From NCBI GenBank assembly GCA_024405075.1, contig JAKSPG010000010.1, forward strand, positions 1 through 17,520: DNA of 17,520 nt, in the 5' to 3' direction. How positions within the stretch are numbered: position 1 is the stretch's first letter; each line of letters starts with the position of its first letter. Shown piece by piece: positions 6,212 through 13,838 of the stretch. This DNA comes from Elusimicrobiaceae bacterium (GTDB taxonomy: Bacteria > Elusimicrobiota > Elusimicrobia > Elusimicrobiales > Elusimicrobiaceae). Below the pieces are notes generated by a model that searched no databases, was not told the origin of the DNA, and saw nothing but the letters and a program-made list of their open reading frames with translations. The position numbers were made by a program, and so were the translations under genes.

Positions 6212-7249
6212 TTACAGTATCATCATGCTGTCGCCAAACGAATAAAAGCGGTATTTCTTTTCCACGGCTTGCAGATATGCTTCGTAGATAAAATCTTCGC
6301 CGGCGAATGCGCTTGTCATACACAAGGGCGTAGAATCGGGGAAGTGGAAATTCGTAATCAAGCAATCAATGGCTTTGAATTGGTAGCCGGGATAAATAAA
6401 CAAATCCGTCCACTTTTTGCCGGGATGCGTGATGTGGTTTTCGTCCGTAAAACTTTCCAGCGTGCGCGTGCTGGTCGTCCCGCACGAAAAAATACGCTTG
6501 CCGTTTGCACGCACTGCGTTTAAAATTTTCGCAGTTTCTTCATTTATTTCGCCCAGCTCGGCCAGCATTTTATGGTCTTGCGGTTCACCGCGTAACGGTT
6601 TAAAAGTTCCCCAACCCACGTGCAGGGTAATGTAGCAAATCTGCACGCCTTTATCTTTTAACTTTTGTAAAAGTTCCGGCGTAAAGTGAAAGCCGGCCGT
6701 CGGTGCGGCAATAGAACCTTTGTATTTGGCATACACGGTTTGGTAGCGTTCTTTATCGGTTTCAATGCTCGCGCTCATGCCGCTGTGCTTGCGGGCCTTT
6801 TCAATATATTGCGGCAATGGCATGAGACCGTGTGCATCACAAAACGGTAAAATGCCGTCTGTGTTAAATTCCAAAATAGCTTCGTTGGCCTCTGTCTTTC
6901 CTACTACTTTGGCTAATAGTCCATCGCCAAAATCCAGTGTAATGCCTTCTTTATAATCGCGCGTTAAAACAGCCCATGTGCGTGCGTTTACCGTCGGGCG
7001 TACCAACAACACTTCTACTTTCCCGCCGGTAGGTTTGTGGGCAAACAATTTAGCGGGAAACACTTTTGTGTTGTTAATAACGAGTGCATCACCTGGATTA
7101 AAGTATTCATGAATATCGCGGAAGATGCGGTGCTCTATCTGGTGTGTATCACGGTGCAACACCATTTGGCGCGCACTGTCGCGCGGTGTGGCGGGTTGTT
7201 TGGCGATAAGAGGATCTAAATCCAATTGTTTAAAGCGTTCAAAAGCCAT
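6212..7249 (-). CDS. queA: tRNA preQ1(34) S-adenosylmethionine ribosyltransferase-isomerase
   Basis: QueA moves the ribosyl part of S-adenosylmethionine onto preQ1 at position 34 of tRNAs, giving epoxyqueuosine, the next-to-last step of queuosine synthesis. The 345 residues match the family. Landmarks are PRDSARQMVLHRDT at about 22-35, GDALVINNTKVFPAKLF, AAPTAGFHFTPELL, the HVGWGTFKPL motif and, near the C-terminus, ITNFHFPDSTPLCMTSAFAG. It is the last gene of the ruvA-ruvB-spoIID-like operon, 9 bases after the previous stop, with a GAGAG ribosome site. It ends convergent to pilin 1. No other queuosine gene is in the window. Confidence 0.96.
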   Translation of the reverse strand: MAFERFKQLDLDPLIAKQPATPRDSARQMVLHRDTHQIEHRIFRDIHEYFNPGDALVINNTKVFPAKLFAHKPTGGKVEVLLVRPTVNARTWAVLTRDYKEGITLDFGDGLLAKVVGKTEANEAILEFNTDGILPFCDAHGLMPLPQYIEKARKHSGMSASIETDKERYQTVYAKYKGSIAAPTAGFHFTPELLQKLKDKGVQICYITLHVGWGTFKPLRGEPQDHKMLAELGEINEETAKILNAVRANGKRIFSCGTTSTRTLESFTDENHITHPGKKWTDLFIYPGYQFKAIDCLITNFHFPDSTPLCMTSAFAGEDFIYEAYLQAVEKKYRFYSFGDSMMIL

Positions 7250-7258
7250 ATTTTCTCT

Positions 7259-8536
7259 CTACTTAAGGGCCGTTAATTGGGCGCCTGGGTAATAATTTTT
7301 CAAAATCTGTTCGTATTTTTTGCCGGCTTTTGCCATGCCGTACGTACCATCTTGGCACATGCCGATACCGTGCCCATACCCGTGGCCTTCAAACCGCACG
7401 GCATTATTTACCATGGAGGTTTTGGTAATTTTACAGCTTTTTAAACCGACGGATAATCTAAATTTATTGCAGGAGACAATCTTGCTTCCTTTAGAAGTAA
7501 AAATTCCTACTTGGGTAGCGCGGCCCGTACTTGTTTTGCGGGCAACCTTGACACTTTTTAGTTTGCCGCCTAAGCCGACACTTTTGGCATATGCCGTGAT
7601 TTTAGCGTGCGGAATGTCCATTTTCCAGCTGTAATTTTTGGAGTGGGAATCAAACGCACACGCCGTGCCGGAAAGCGGCTTAATGGACTTGGCGGTTGTA
7701 TTCCAGCTCGTTATGTCGTCTGTGCCGCCGCCGCAATTACCGTGGTAATAGGTATAGAAAAGGTGCCCATTATGGGTAAGCACTTGGCTTTTGGTAGCAT
7801 CTACAGCGGTGCGAACGGAGTCGTACTGTTTGCCGCCGCCTTTATACATTTGGCTACGTGCATCGCTGTACAAATCAAAGTATTTATTTTTACTGTCTTC
7901 CAGTGTTTTTAACGTATAAGTCCGTGCGGCCACGGCCTGTGCTTTGAGGGCTTCCAGCGGCCATGAGTAACTCATTTCGTACGGCAGTACTCCGTAGAGG
8001 TAATTTTCCAAATCGACGTGTTCCACCAGTAAAAACGTGTACTGGGCCGGAACGATCACTATTTTCCCGGCGTAGATGTTATCTCCCCACGTAAGTAGCG
8101 TATCTTTGGCCGGCTCTATGAGAACGGGTTGCGCGGCCACCAGCGAGCCGACTTGTACGCTGCCGTTACCGATGGTGCGCACGGCTAGTGTGCCCGAGGC
8201 AGAAATTTTGTATGTTTTATCTAAATTTTGGGTGTAAACATAGACGCGTCCGGAATGTTTAACCTGGGTTGCAGTTAAATTATCCGATAACAACACCCGC
8301 ACAATCCGCATGGCTTTGCCTGAAGAAGATTGATCGGGTTTAGGGGCTTGAAGCGGCGGGTCCTGCGTTTGAGTAGGCGCCATGACAGGCGACTGTCCCG
8401 GTTGGGTCTGGTGAACAACCGGTGTAGAGGTCGGTGCCGTTGTTTGCGCCACTTTTTTAGTAGAGGAAGTCCCACACGCCGCGCTTAGCAGGGCGGCGCA
8501 GAGACTCAAAATAAAAAAGCGAGACACTTGCTTCAT
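7259..8536 (-). CDS. SpoIID/LytB-domain lipoprotein, probable lytic transglycosylase
   Basis: SpoIID-domain enzymes cut peptidoglycan strands stripped of stem peptides. The protein (425 residues) has a lipoprotein signal, MKQVSRFFILSLCAALLSAA followed by Cys21. A low-complexity Thr/Pro/Gln linker (about 22-73) comes next, then the SpoIID domain. Family motifs are ENYLYGVLPYEM (177-188; the Glu of YEM fits the family's catalytic Glu), ALKAQAVAARTYTLK (196-210) and GHGYGHGIGMCQ near the C-terminus. HGNCGGGTDD (265-274) may supply zinc ligands. It is translationally coupled to ruvB: the ruvB TGA and this ATG share one base (TGATG). Nothing suggests sporulation; in Gram-negative bacteria such proteins act in wall remodelling or cell separation. 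The name spoIID would mislead, so no symbol is given. Confidence 0.9.
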   Translation of the reverse strand: MKQVSRFFILSLCAALLSAACGTSSTKKVAQTTAPTSTPVVHQTQPGQSPVMAPTQTQDPPLQAPKPDQSSSGKAMRIVRVLLSDNLTATQVKHSGRVYVYTQNLDKTYKISASGTLAVRTIGNGSVQVGSLVAAQPVLIEPAKDTLLTWGDNIYAGKIVIVPAQYTFLLVEHVDLENYLYGVLPYEMSYSWPLEALKAQAVAARTYTLKTLEDSKNKYFDLYSDARSQMYKGGGKQYDSVRTAVDATKSQVLTHNGHLFYTYYHGNCGGGTDDITSWNTTAKSIKPLSGTACAFDSHSKNYSWKMDIPHAKITAYAKSVGLGGKLKSVKVARKTSTGRATQVGIFTSKGSKIVSCNKFRLSVGLKSCKITKTSMVNNAVRFEGHGYGHGIGMCQDGTYGMAKAGKKYEQILKNYYPGAQLTALK

Positions 8537-9558
8537 CAGAATAATAAATCGGCGTGTAATTTGCGGCCTAAATGCTCGTACGCTTTGCGCGTGGCCACGC
8601 GGCCGCGTGGCGTGCGGGCGATAAATCCGGCCTTAATCAAAAAGGGCTCAATAACGTCCGTGAGCGTATCTACCGATTCGGAAACGGCAATAGCTAAATT
8701 TTCCACTCCCACCGGTCCGCCGGAGAAGCGGTCAATAAGTGCTTCCAAAATGCGTTTATCCACGCTATCTAGCCCTTCGGCATCAATGTCCAGTGAGTCC
8801 ATAGCACTTTGGGCAATTTCCTGCGTGATAACACCCTGGCCTTTTACTTGTGCAAAGTCGCGCGCGCGGCGCAGTAAGCGGTTAGCAATACGCGGCGTAC
8901 CGCGCGAGCGTTTGGCCAGTTCAGTTAAGCCCTCGCGCTCGGCCGCGATGTTTAATAGCCGCGCGGAGCGTTCTAAAATATCGGTAATTTCGGGTGTTTC
9001 GTAAAAACCTAAATTAAACACAATGCCAAAGCGGTCACGTAGCGGCCCGGTTAGCAAACCCGAACGAGTGGTTGCACCTACCAGCGTAAAGCGCGGTACT
9101 GCCAGTTTTAAGGTGGTAGATCCGGCCCCTTTGCCGGTATTGATAAAGAACGTAAAATCTTCCATGGCCGGGTATAATGCTTCTTCCACGGCGGGGTTTA
9201 AGCGGTGGATTTCGTCAATGAATAAGATATCGCCTTCGGCCAATTCGGTGGTTAGCATGGCGGCCAAATCGCCGGGGCGCGCAAGCACCGGGCCGGATGT
9301 TACTTTGATATTGACGCCCATTTCGTGCGCTAAAATATTGGCCAGCGTAGTTTTACCCAGGCCGGGCGGCGCGTAGAATAAGCAGTGGTCCAGCGCTTCT
9401 TTGCGGGTTTTGGCGGCTTTGATGAAAATACGCAGATTGTCTTTTAACTTTTCCTGGCCGACAAATTCGTCCAGCGTGGCGGGGCGCAGGGCGGCCTCCA
9501 GCCCGGCAGATTCATCGGGCAGTTGGGTAACGTCTAAAATTTCGTTTTGGTTGCTCAT
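8536..9558 (-). CDS. ruvB: Holliday junction branch migration helicase RuvB
   Basis: RuvB is the AAA+ hexameric motor that drives branch migration of Holliday junctions with RuvA. The 340 residues contain the N-terminal RPATLDEFVGQ, Walker A PPGLGKTT (64-71), Walker B with DEIH (115-118), sensor I GATTRSG, the arginine-finger stretch PLRDRFG and the C-terminal winged helix (IEPFLIKAGFIARTPRGR). All are intact. The ATG overlaps the ruvA stop by four bases (ATGA), and its own stop overlaps the next gene by one base, so translation is coupled along the operon. Confidence 0.98.
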   Translation of the reverse strand: MSNQNEILDVTQLPDESAGLEAALRPATLDEFVGQEKLKDNLRIFIKAAKTRKEALDHCLFYAPPGLGKTTLANILAHEMGVNIKVTSGPVLARPGDLAAMLTTELAEGDILFIDEIHRLNPAVEEALYPAMEDFTFFINTGKGAGSTTLKLAVPRFTLVGATTRSGLLTGPLRDRFGIVFNLGFYETPEITDILERSARLLNIAAEREGLTELAKRSRGTPRIANRLLRRARDFAQVKGQGVITQEIAQSAMDSLDIDAEGLDSVDKRILEALIDRFSGGPVGVENLAIAVSESVDTLTDVIEPFLIKAGFIARTPRGRVATRKAYEHLGRKLHADLLF

Positions 9559-10166
9559 TTTTTTAACACCCGCAGGGCTTCTTTAATGATTGTTTCAATT
9601 TTTTCGTTTGGGCCGATACCTTGCGTATGCAACGTATCCAATGCGCGGCGTGCCTCGGTCGCCGAATACCCCAGCGCGCCCAACGCTTCCAGCACGTTGG
9701 AGAGGTAGGGCGCATCGTCCAGTACTTTAATTTTACTTTCGCCTTGCACGGTAACGGCGTCCATTTTGTCTTTTAAGGAATTGATCAGTTTTTCGGCTGT
9801 TTTGGACGTAAAACCGAAAATCCCCGTTAAAATTTTAGGGTCGCGCTTTAAAATTGCTTGGTGAAAATCGGCCACCGAGCGCAACGCTTTGTTCAAAAAT
9901 TCCATGGCTTTTTTGGGGCCGGTGTTGGGGATAGCGGTTTTGAATAGAGTCCACAAATCTTTATCTTCTTTATGGGTAAAACCGTAGAGCACCGTACCGT
10001 CGTAGGGGGAGATGGATTCCGCAATATGCAGGGCAACTTCCTGCCCGGCGGCAAGCTCCTGCGAGCTGGGGTGCGGTAAATTAACTTCGTACCCCACGCC
10101 GCCGCAGAGGATAACGGCGCCGTCTTCTTTTACCTCTAAAATTTCACCTTTCAGATATGCAATCAT
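9555..10166 (-). CDS. ruvA: Holliday junction DNA-binding protein RuvA
   Basis: RuvA binds the four-way junction as a tetramer and loads RuvB. At 203 residues it has normal length: an N-terminal OB fold (MIAYLKGEILEVKEDGAVILCGGVGYEVNLP), a central helix-hairpin-helix pair (residues about 70-140; the second reads ILTGIFGFTSKTAEKLINSLKDK) and a C-terminal RuvB-contacting domain (ALGALGYSATEARRAL) after a linker. In the first helix-hairpin-helix region the sequence is PNTGPKKAMEFL, somewhat divergent from the usual GVGPK. ruvC is not adjacent. It is the first gene of the operon, and the mRNA appears leaderless (see the promoter). Confidence 0.95.
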   Translation of the reverse strand: MIAYLKGEILEVKEDGAVILCGGVGYEVNLPHPSSQELAAGQEVALHIAESISPYDGTVLYGFTHKEDKDLWTLFKTAIPNTGPKKAMEFLNKALRSVADFHQAILKRDPKILTGIFGFTSKTAEKLINSLKDKMDAVTVQGESKIKVLDDAPYLSNVLEALGALGYSATEARRALDTLHTQGIGPNEKIETIIKEALRVLKK

Positions 10167-10172
10167 AGATTT

Positions 10173-10201
10173 ATTTTAGCATAAATCGTACACAGGGCCA
10201 A
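10173..10201 (-). promoter_or_regulatory. ruvA operon promoter, leaderless arrangement
   Basis: On the minus strand TTGGCC (10201-10196), a 17-base spacer and TAAAAT (10178-10173) with a TGC extension make a good promoter. Only six bases separate the -10 from the ATG at 10166, so the expected first transcribed base is the A of the start codon. No Shine-Dalgarno sequence is present. Confidence 0.6.
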
Positions 10202-10202
10202 T

Positions 10203-11372
10203 TTAAAACGGAGTGCTTTTGGTAACTTGTCCGGTGGTTACGTTGACATCGTATTGAAAAATTTTTTCTGTTTGGGCAGTAAACGAAATCGGCCAAATGA
10301 CAATGCGCAGGATGTCATTTTCTTGCAATGTAAGGAAATCTTCCAAATGTTCCGGGTCTGTCAGGTCCCCGGGGAAAAGGCATTTTTTCTCCTTTCCGTC
10401 GCGGATGAGTACAATGGATGTAATGTTGTCCTGCGGGCGCAGTTCGGCTATCGGGTGCCCGAGCACTTTCATCATCGTTGTGGGCAGGGTGGTATTTCCG
10501 GTTAAGTCATTAATAAGCGGGAAGATGTTTTCAATGGGGACCACCCTATGTGCGTTTGGAAGCGGTTGGGAAAAGAGATCTTCTCTTAAGGAAGCGTGCA
10601 GAAAGCCCCCAATGTATAACCCAGCCACTTGGTCGTTTATCAGCACCGGGGAGCCGCACAGGCCGTCAATCCTTTCAACAGGAGTCCTGCGCAAAAGCAG
10701 GCGGTGGGAAGTAGTAAAAAGGACTTCTTCATTTTGAAGCCACAGTGGTTGGTCGTTAGCAAAGCCGGGGATAGAAGCCACTTGCCCGACTTTGGCCCCT
10801 TGCTCGGAAAGCTGCAACGGGTGTATGTAAGGAAGAAGTTGCGGGGGAATTTCAAAAACGGCTATATCACTCGGCACGCTTAAACGCCACGAGGGAATAT
10901 CATGCGAGAGAAGAGAGCCGTCAGGCAGTTGGATTTTCATTTGTGGGGTTGGAACTTCCAAATCTAAATGGATACCTTCTGCTTCTCTTTCGGCCCAGTA
11001 ACGGCGTTTATTCATATCGGCGATGTTCCTCATCACATGTCCGGCTGTTACGCCGTATACGTGGTCGCCTACTTGCACGGCAAAAGCGGAAGCAGTATCG
11101 TAGGGGTGCCCGGCTTGGTGCACGCGAAACGTAACGGGGATATCGGTTGGCGGGAGCGAGTGCAACGGTATTGAGGGTAGCACGTGCGGTAGCGCAAAAA
11201 GCCCCGCGAGCCGCTGGTATAAAGATGCATTTTGGTGTAAAGCCGTCGTGGCTATTTTGCGTTCCACAGATTGTGCCAGCACACCGGGAGACGGGGGAAC
11301 GATTTGCGCGCGTACCGGCAACGCCGGAACGCAAAGAATTAGCGCAAATACACCTGTAAATAAAGATTTCAT
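10203..11372 (-). CDS. Secreted trypsin-like serine protease
   Basis: This is an exported chymotrypsin-fold protease, probably acting in the periplasm or outside the cell. A signal peptide (MKSLFTGVFALILCVPALPVRA, 1-22) is followed by about 55 residues and then the protease domain. The triad is visible as His112 in TAGH, Asp169 in SDIAVFEI and Ser241 in GLCGSPV, in the family order H-D-S. The GLCGSP form differs from the GNSGGP of trypsin and HtrA but keeps the Gly before Ser. A C-terminal extension of about 100 residues (from around 290) could be a PDZ-like or unrelated beta domain; I cannot tell. At 389 residues it resembles HtrA in size but not in sequence. It is monocistronic: ruvA's promoter follows its stop, and pilin cassette 2 diverges upstream. 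No ribosome site precedes the ATG; a TACAAT box lies 7 bases before it. Confidence 0.82.
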   Translation of the reverse strand: MKSLFTGVFALILCVPALPVRAQIVPPSPGVLAQSVERKIATTALHQNASLYQRLAGLFALPHVLPSIPLHSLPPTDIPVTFRVHQAGHPYDTASAFAVQVGDHVYGVTAGHVMRNIADMNKRRYWAEREAEGIHLDLEVPTPQMKIQLPDGSLLSHDIPSWRLSVPSDIAVFEIPPQLLPYIHPLQLSEQGAKVGQVASIPGFANDQPLWLQNEEVLFTTSHRLLLRRTPVERIDGLCGSPVLINDQVAGLYIGGFLHASLREDLFSQPLPNAHRVVPIENIFPLINDLTGNTTLPTTMMKVLGHPIAELRPQDNITSIVLIRDGKEKKCLFPGDLTDPEHLEDFLTLQENDILRIVIWPISFTAQTEKIFQYDVNVTTGQVTKSTPF

Positions 11373-11379
11373 CTATTTT

Positions 11380-11385
11380 ATTGTA
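11380..11385 (-). promoter_or_regulatory. Possible -10 box of the secreted protease gene
   Basis: TACAAT on the minus strand ends 7 bases before the ATG at 11372, which would make the mRNA leaderless. No good -35 is seen at 16-18 bases, so the call is weak. Confidence 0.3.
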
Positions 11386-11477
11386 ATTGTTTGTCACGCC
11401 GAGCGCCAGGGTCAAAAGGCCCAGAGCTGGGGTGGGTCTTTTTGCCGGGCTGTTTGAGGGGGAGTTATAAAAAAAAC

Positions 11478-11505
11478 TTGACTTCGTTTTTTTTTTTGCT
11501 ACAGT
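11478..11505 (+). promoter_or_regulatory. Pilin cassette 2 promoter with 11-T spacer tract
   Basis: TTGACT (11478-11483) and an extended -10, TG-C-TACAGT (-10 at 11500-11505), are separated by 16 bases with 11 consecutive T at 11487-11497. It is almost base-for-base the same as the pilin 1 promoter from aaaacttgactt through the T tract, and diverges after the -10 start. Confidence 0.65.
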
Positions 11506-11538
11506 TTGCAGATACACCCACTAAAGGGAGGGATATAT

Positions 11539-12006
11539 ATGCAGAAGAAAAGTGGTTTGTTGAGCCGTTTAGACACAAAAGCATTTACGTTAATTGAATT
11601 GTTGGTTGTCGTTTTGATCATCGGCATCTTGGCGGCTGTAGCGTTGCCGCAGTACCAAAAAGCCGTTAAAAGAGCGCGCGGAATAGAAGCCATTTCCACA
11701 CTACGCAGTATTGTTCAAGCTGAACTGGTGCACCATATGAGTACGGGAGACTTTACATTGGACTTAGAAGAGTTGCCCATAACGGTAGATGAAGTAAATT
11801 ATCAGTATTATATTGTGGTGCGCGCTGGAGGAAACGCAAGTGCTTTTGCTAACCCTAAAAATGAACGGGATAATCGGTTCGAATGGACGTTTACAGCAGA
11901 GGGTCCGGCCACTTTGTATTGTCGTGGAACTCAAGAACAATGTTCGCTCTACGGAAAAACAACACCGATATGGGTAACGGATAGTCATTGGATAATCAAT
12001 TTGTAA
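11539..12006 (+). CDS. Type IV pilin-like protein (PilE-like), cassette 2
   Basis: This prepilin has the leader MQKKSGLLSRLDTKA and the mature start FTLIELLVVVLIIGILAA (155 residues in all). The ATG at 11539 is chosen over an in-frame ATG at 11506 because GGGAGGG lies just before it and the 11506 codon overlaps the promoter -10. It matches pilin 1 closely over the first 48 or so residues, including Ala at -1, and then diverges completely. Two cysteines (LYCRG and EQCSL) are seven residues apart. It is a pilus or pseudopilus subunit by family. Its stop is two bases from the lepA stop on the opposite strand, with no terminator between. Confidence 0.93.
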   Translation: MQKKSGLLSRLDTKAFTLIELLVVVLIIGILAAVALPQYQKAVKRARGIEAISTLRSIVQAELVHHMSTGDFTLDLEELPITVDEVNYQYYIVVRAGGNASAFANPKNERDNRFEWTFTAEGPATLYCRGTQEQCSLYGKTTPIWVTDSHWIINL

Positions 12007-12008
12007 AA

Positions 12009-13838
12009 TTACTCCTCGTCAATTTTTAGCATCGCCACAAACGCTTCTTGCGGGATGTTTAAACTGCCGATAGATTTCATCCGCTTTTTCCCTTCTTTTT
12101 GTTTCTCTAACAGTTTGCGTTTGCGGGTGATATCGCCACCGTAGCACTTGGCGATGACGTCTTTGCGGAAAGCGGGTATTGTTTCGCGCGCGATGACTTT
12201 TCCGTTGACCGCCGCCTGCACGGCCACTTCAAATTGTTGGCGTCCGATAAGTTCCTTTAACTTGGCACAGAGCGCGCGACCCATGGTTTGCGCCTTGTCT
12301 TTATGGACGACTACGGACAACGCATCTACCGGCGAGCCGTGTAGCAAAATTTCCATTAATACTACGTTGGAACTGCGGAATCCCGCCACTTCGTAATCAA
12401 AAGACGCATATCCTTTGGAAACGGATTTTAACTTGTTATAAAAATCAATGACCATTTCGCCCATGGGCATTTCGTATTTAATAATGACGCGTTGGTTGGA
12501 CAGGTGATCCATATTCATAAACGTACCGCGTTTTTCTTTGAGTAGCGTCATCACGCCGTCCATAAATTCCACGGGCGTTACAATGGTAATGTGGATAACG
12601 GGCTCTTTGATATCAATAATATCGCCGTGCGGGGGGAAGTTAGCCGGGTTATCAATAATCTTATATCCGGGGTCGTCCGGTGCATCGGGCAAGGCGGCCA
12701 GTTCCTGCGGGTGTGACTTTCTGGACGTAAATTTAACGTGATAGACCACGTTGGGGCTGGTGGCAATGAGCGATAAATTAAATTCCCTTTCCAAGCGTTC
12801 TTTTACAATTTCAATATGTAAAATTCCCATAAATCCCAACCGGAACCCAAAGCCCAATGCTTTAGAAGTTTCGCTCTGGTAATGGAACGAAGAATCGGAC
12901 AAATTTAATTTTTCAAGTGCTTTACGCAGTAGCGGGAAATCGGTCGTTTCCACCGGGAAAATACTGGCAAATACAACGGGTTTGGCGTCTGCGTATCCGG
13001 GCAAAGCCTCTTGCGCCGGGCGTTCCGCTAGCGTAACGGTATCGCCCACTTTTACTTGGTGGATATCTTTAATGCCGGCCACCAGATACCCCACTTCTCC
13101 GGCGGAGAGTTGGTCGCACTTGTGGAGTTGTTTGGGTGTCATAAACCCGATTTCTTCCGTTTTGTACGTCGTACCGGAAGACATAAACTGAATCGTTTGC
13201 CCCGGTTTAATGCTGCCGTCCACCAACCGGATGTACATCACAACACCGCGGAACGGGTCATAATACGAATCAAAAATGAGCGCACGCAGCGGTGCGTCTA
13301 TTTTCCCTTGCGGTTCGGGAATGTCCTCAATGATGCGGTCCAGCAAGTGTTCAATTCCTGCGCCTGTTTTGGCACTGACACGTTCAGCTTCTATCGGTTC
13401 GCGCAAAATATCCCACAGTTGTTCTTCGGAAGCGTCGGCGTCCGATTGGGACAAATCTACTTTATTCATCACCGGGATAATTGTAAGCCCTAAACTTTGG
13501 GCCAAATGGGCGTGAGCTACTGTTTGTGCTTCCACCCCTTGCGAAGCATCCACCAGCAGTAACACCCCTTCGCACGCGCGCAACGAACGCGCTACCTCGT
13601 ACGAGAAATCTACGTGGCCGGGCGTGTCAATTAAATTTAAAATGTAATCTTTGTAAGCGATGCGCACGGCCTTGGCTTTAATGGTAATGCCGCGTTCGCG
13701 CTCCAGGTCCATGCCGTCTAGCAACTGGGCTTGCATCTTGCGTTTCGGTACCGTGCCGGTGTCTTCCAAAATCCGGTCGGACAGCGTGGTCTTGCCGTGG
13801 TCAATATGGGCTACAATGGAAAAGTTACGGATTTTCAT
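12009..13838 (-). CDS. lepA: Elongation factor 4 (LepA), ribosome-associated GTPase
   Basis: LepA is a translational GTPase related to EF-G that acts on stalled ribosomes or in late 30S assembly. From the ATG at 13838 it has 609 residues, the family size. The G motifs are intact: AHIDHGKTT (10-18), DTPGH and NKVD. The LepA-specific C-terminal domain, with CYGGDITRKRKLLEKQKEGK near the end, is present. A TTG 18 bases upstream would add six residues, but the canonical start is MKIRNFSIVAHIDHGK. The start overlaps the ptsI stop by 14 bases, so it is probably coupled to ptsI translation. LepA in a PTS operon has no obvious functional logic. It ends convergent with pilin 2. Confidence 0.97.
   Translation of the reverse strand: MKIRNFSIVAHIDHGKTTLSDRILEDTGTVPKRKMQAQLLDGMDLERERGITIKAKAVRIAYKDYILNLIDTPGHVDFSYEVARSLRACEGVLLLVDASQGVEAQTVAHAHLAQSLGLTIIPVMNKVDLSQSDADASEEQLWDILREPIEAERVSAKTGAGIEHLLDRIIEDIPEPQGKIDAPLRALIFDSYYDPFRGVVMYIRLVDGSIKPGQTIQFMSSGTTYKTEEIGFMTPKQLHKCDQLSAGEVGYLVAGIKDIHQVKVGDTVTLAERPAQEALPGYADAKPVVFASIFPVETTDFPLLRKALEKLNLSDSSFHYQSETSKALGFGFRLGFMGILHIEIVKERLEREFNLSLIATSPNVVYHVKFTSRKSHPQELAALPDAPDDPGYKIIDNPANFPPHGDIIDIKEPVIHITIVTPVEFMDGVMTLLKEKRGTFMNMDHLSNQRVIIKYEMPMGEMVIDFYNKLKSVSKGYASFDYEVAGFRSSNVVLMEILLHGSPVDALSVVVHKDKAQTMGRALCAKLKELIGRQQFEVAVQAAVNGKVIARETIPAFRKDVIAKCYGGDITRKRKLLEKQKEGKKRMKSIGSLNIPQEAFVAMLKIDEE

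Noticed and set aside
11389..11470. Possible degraded palindromic repeat (tgtcacgccgagcg...) between protease and pilin 2
   Set aside because: Only the first few bases resemble the element at 59-157, and no clear complementary arm is found.
11008..11517. Long minus-strand open frame of 169 codons overlapping the protease start
   Set aside because: It covers the pilin promoter and the protease in another frame, with Arg/Cys-rich low-quality translation typical of a shadow frame.
11506..11538. Pilin 2 start at the ATG at 11506
   Set aside because: This codon overlaps the end of the -10 (11500-11505), so it would not be in the transcript; the ATG at 11539 has a strong ribosome site and gives the same leader as pilin 1.
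11870..11890. ggttcgaat motif like a tRNA T-arm
   Set aside because: It is inside the pilin 2 coding frame, and no acceptor stem or anticodon arm surrounds it.
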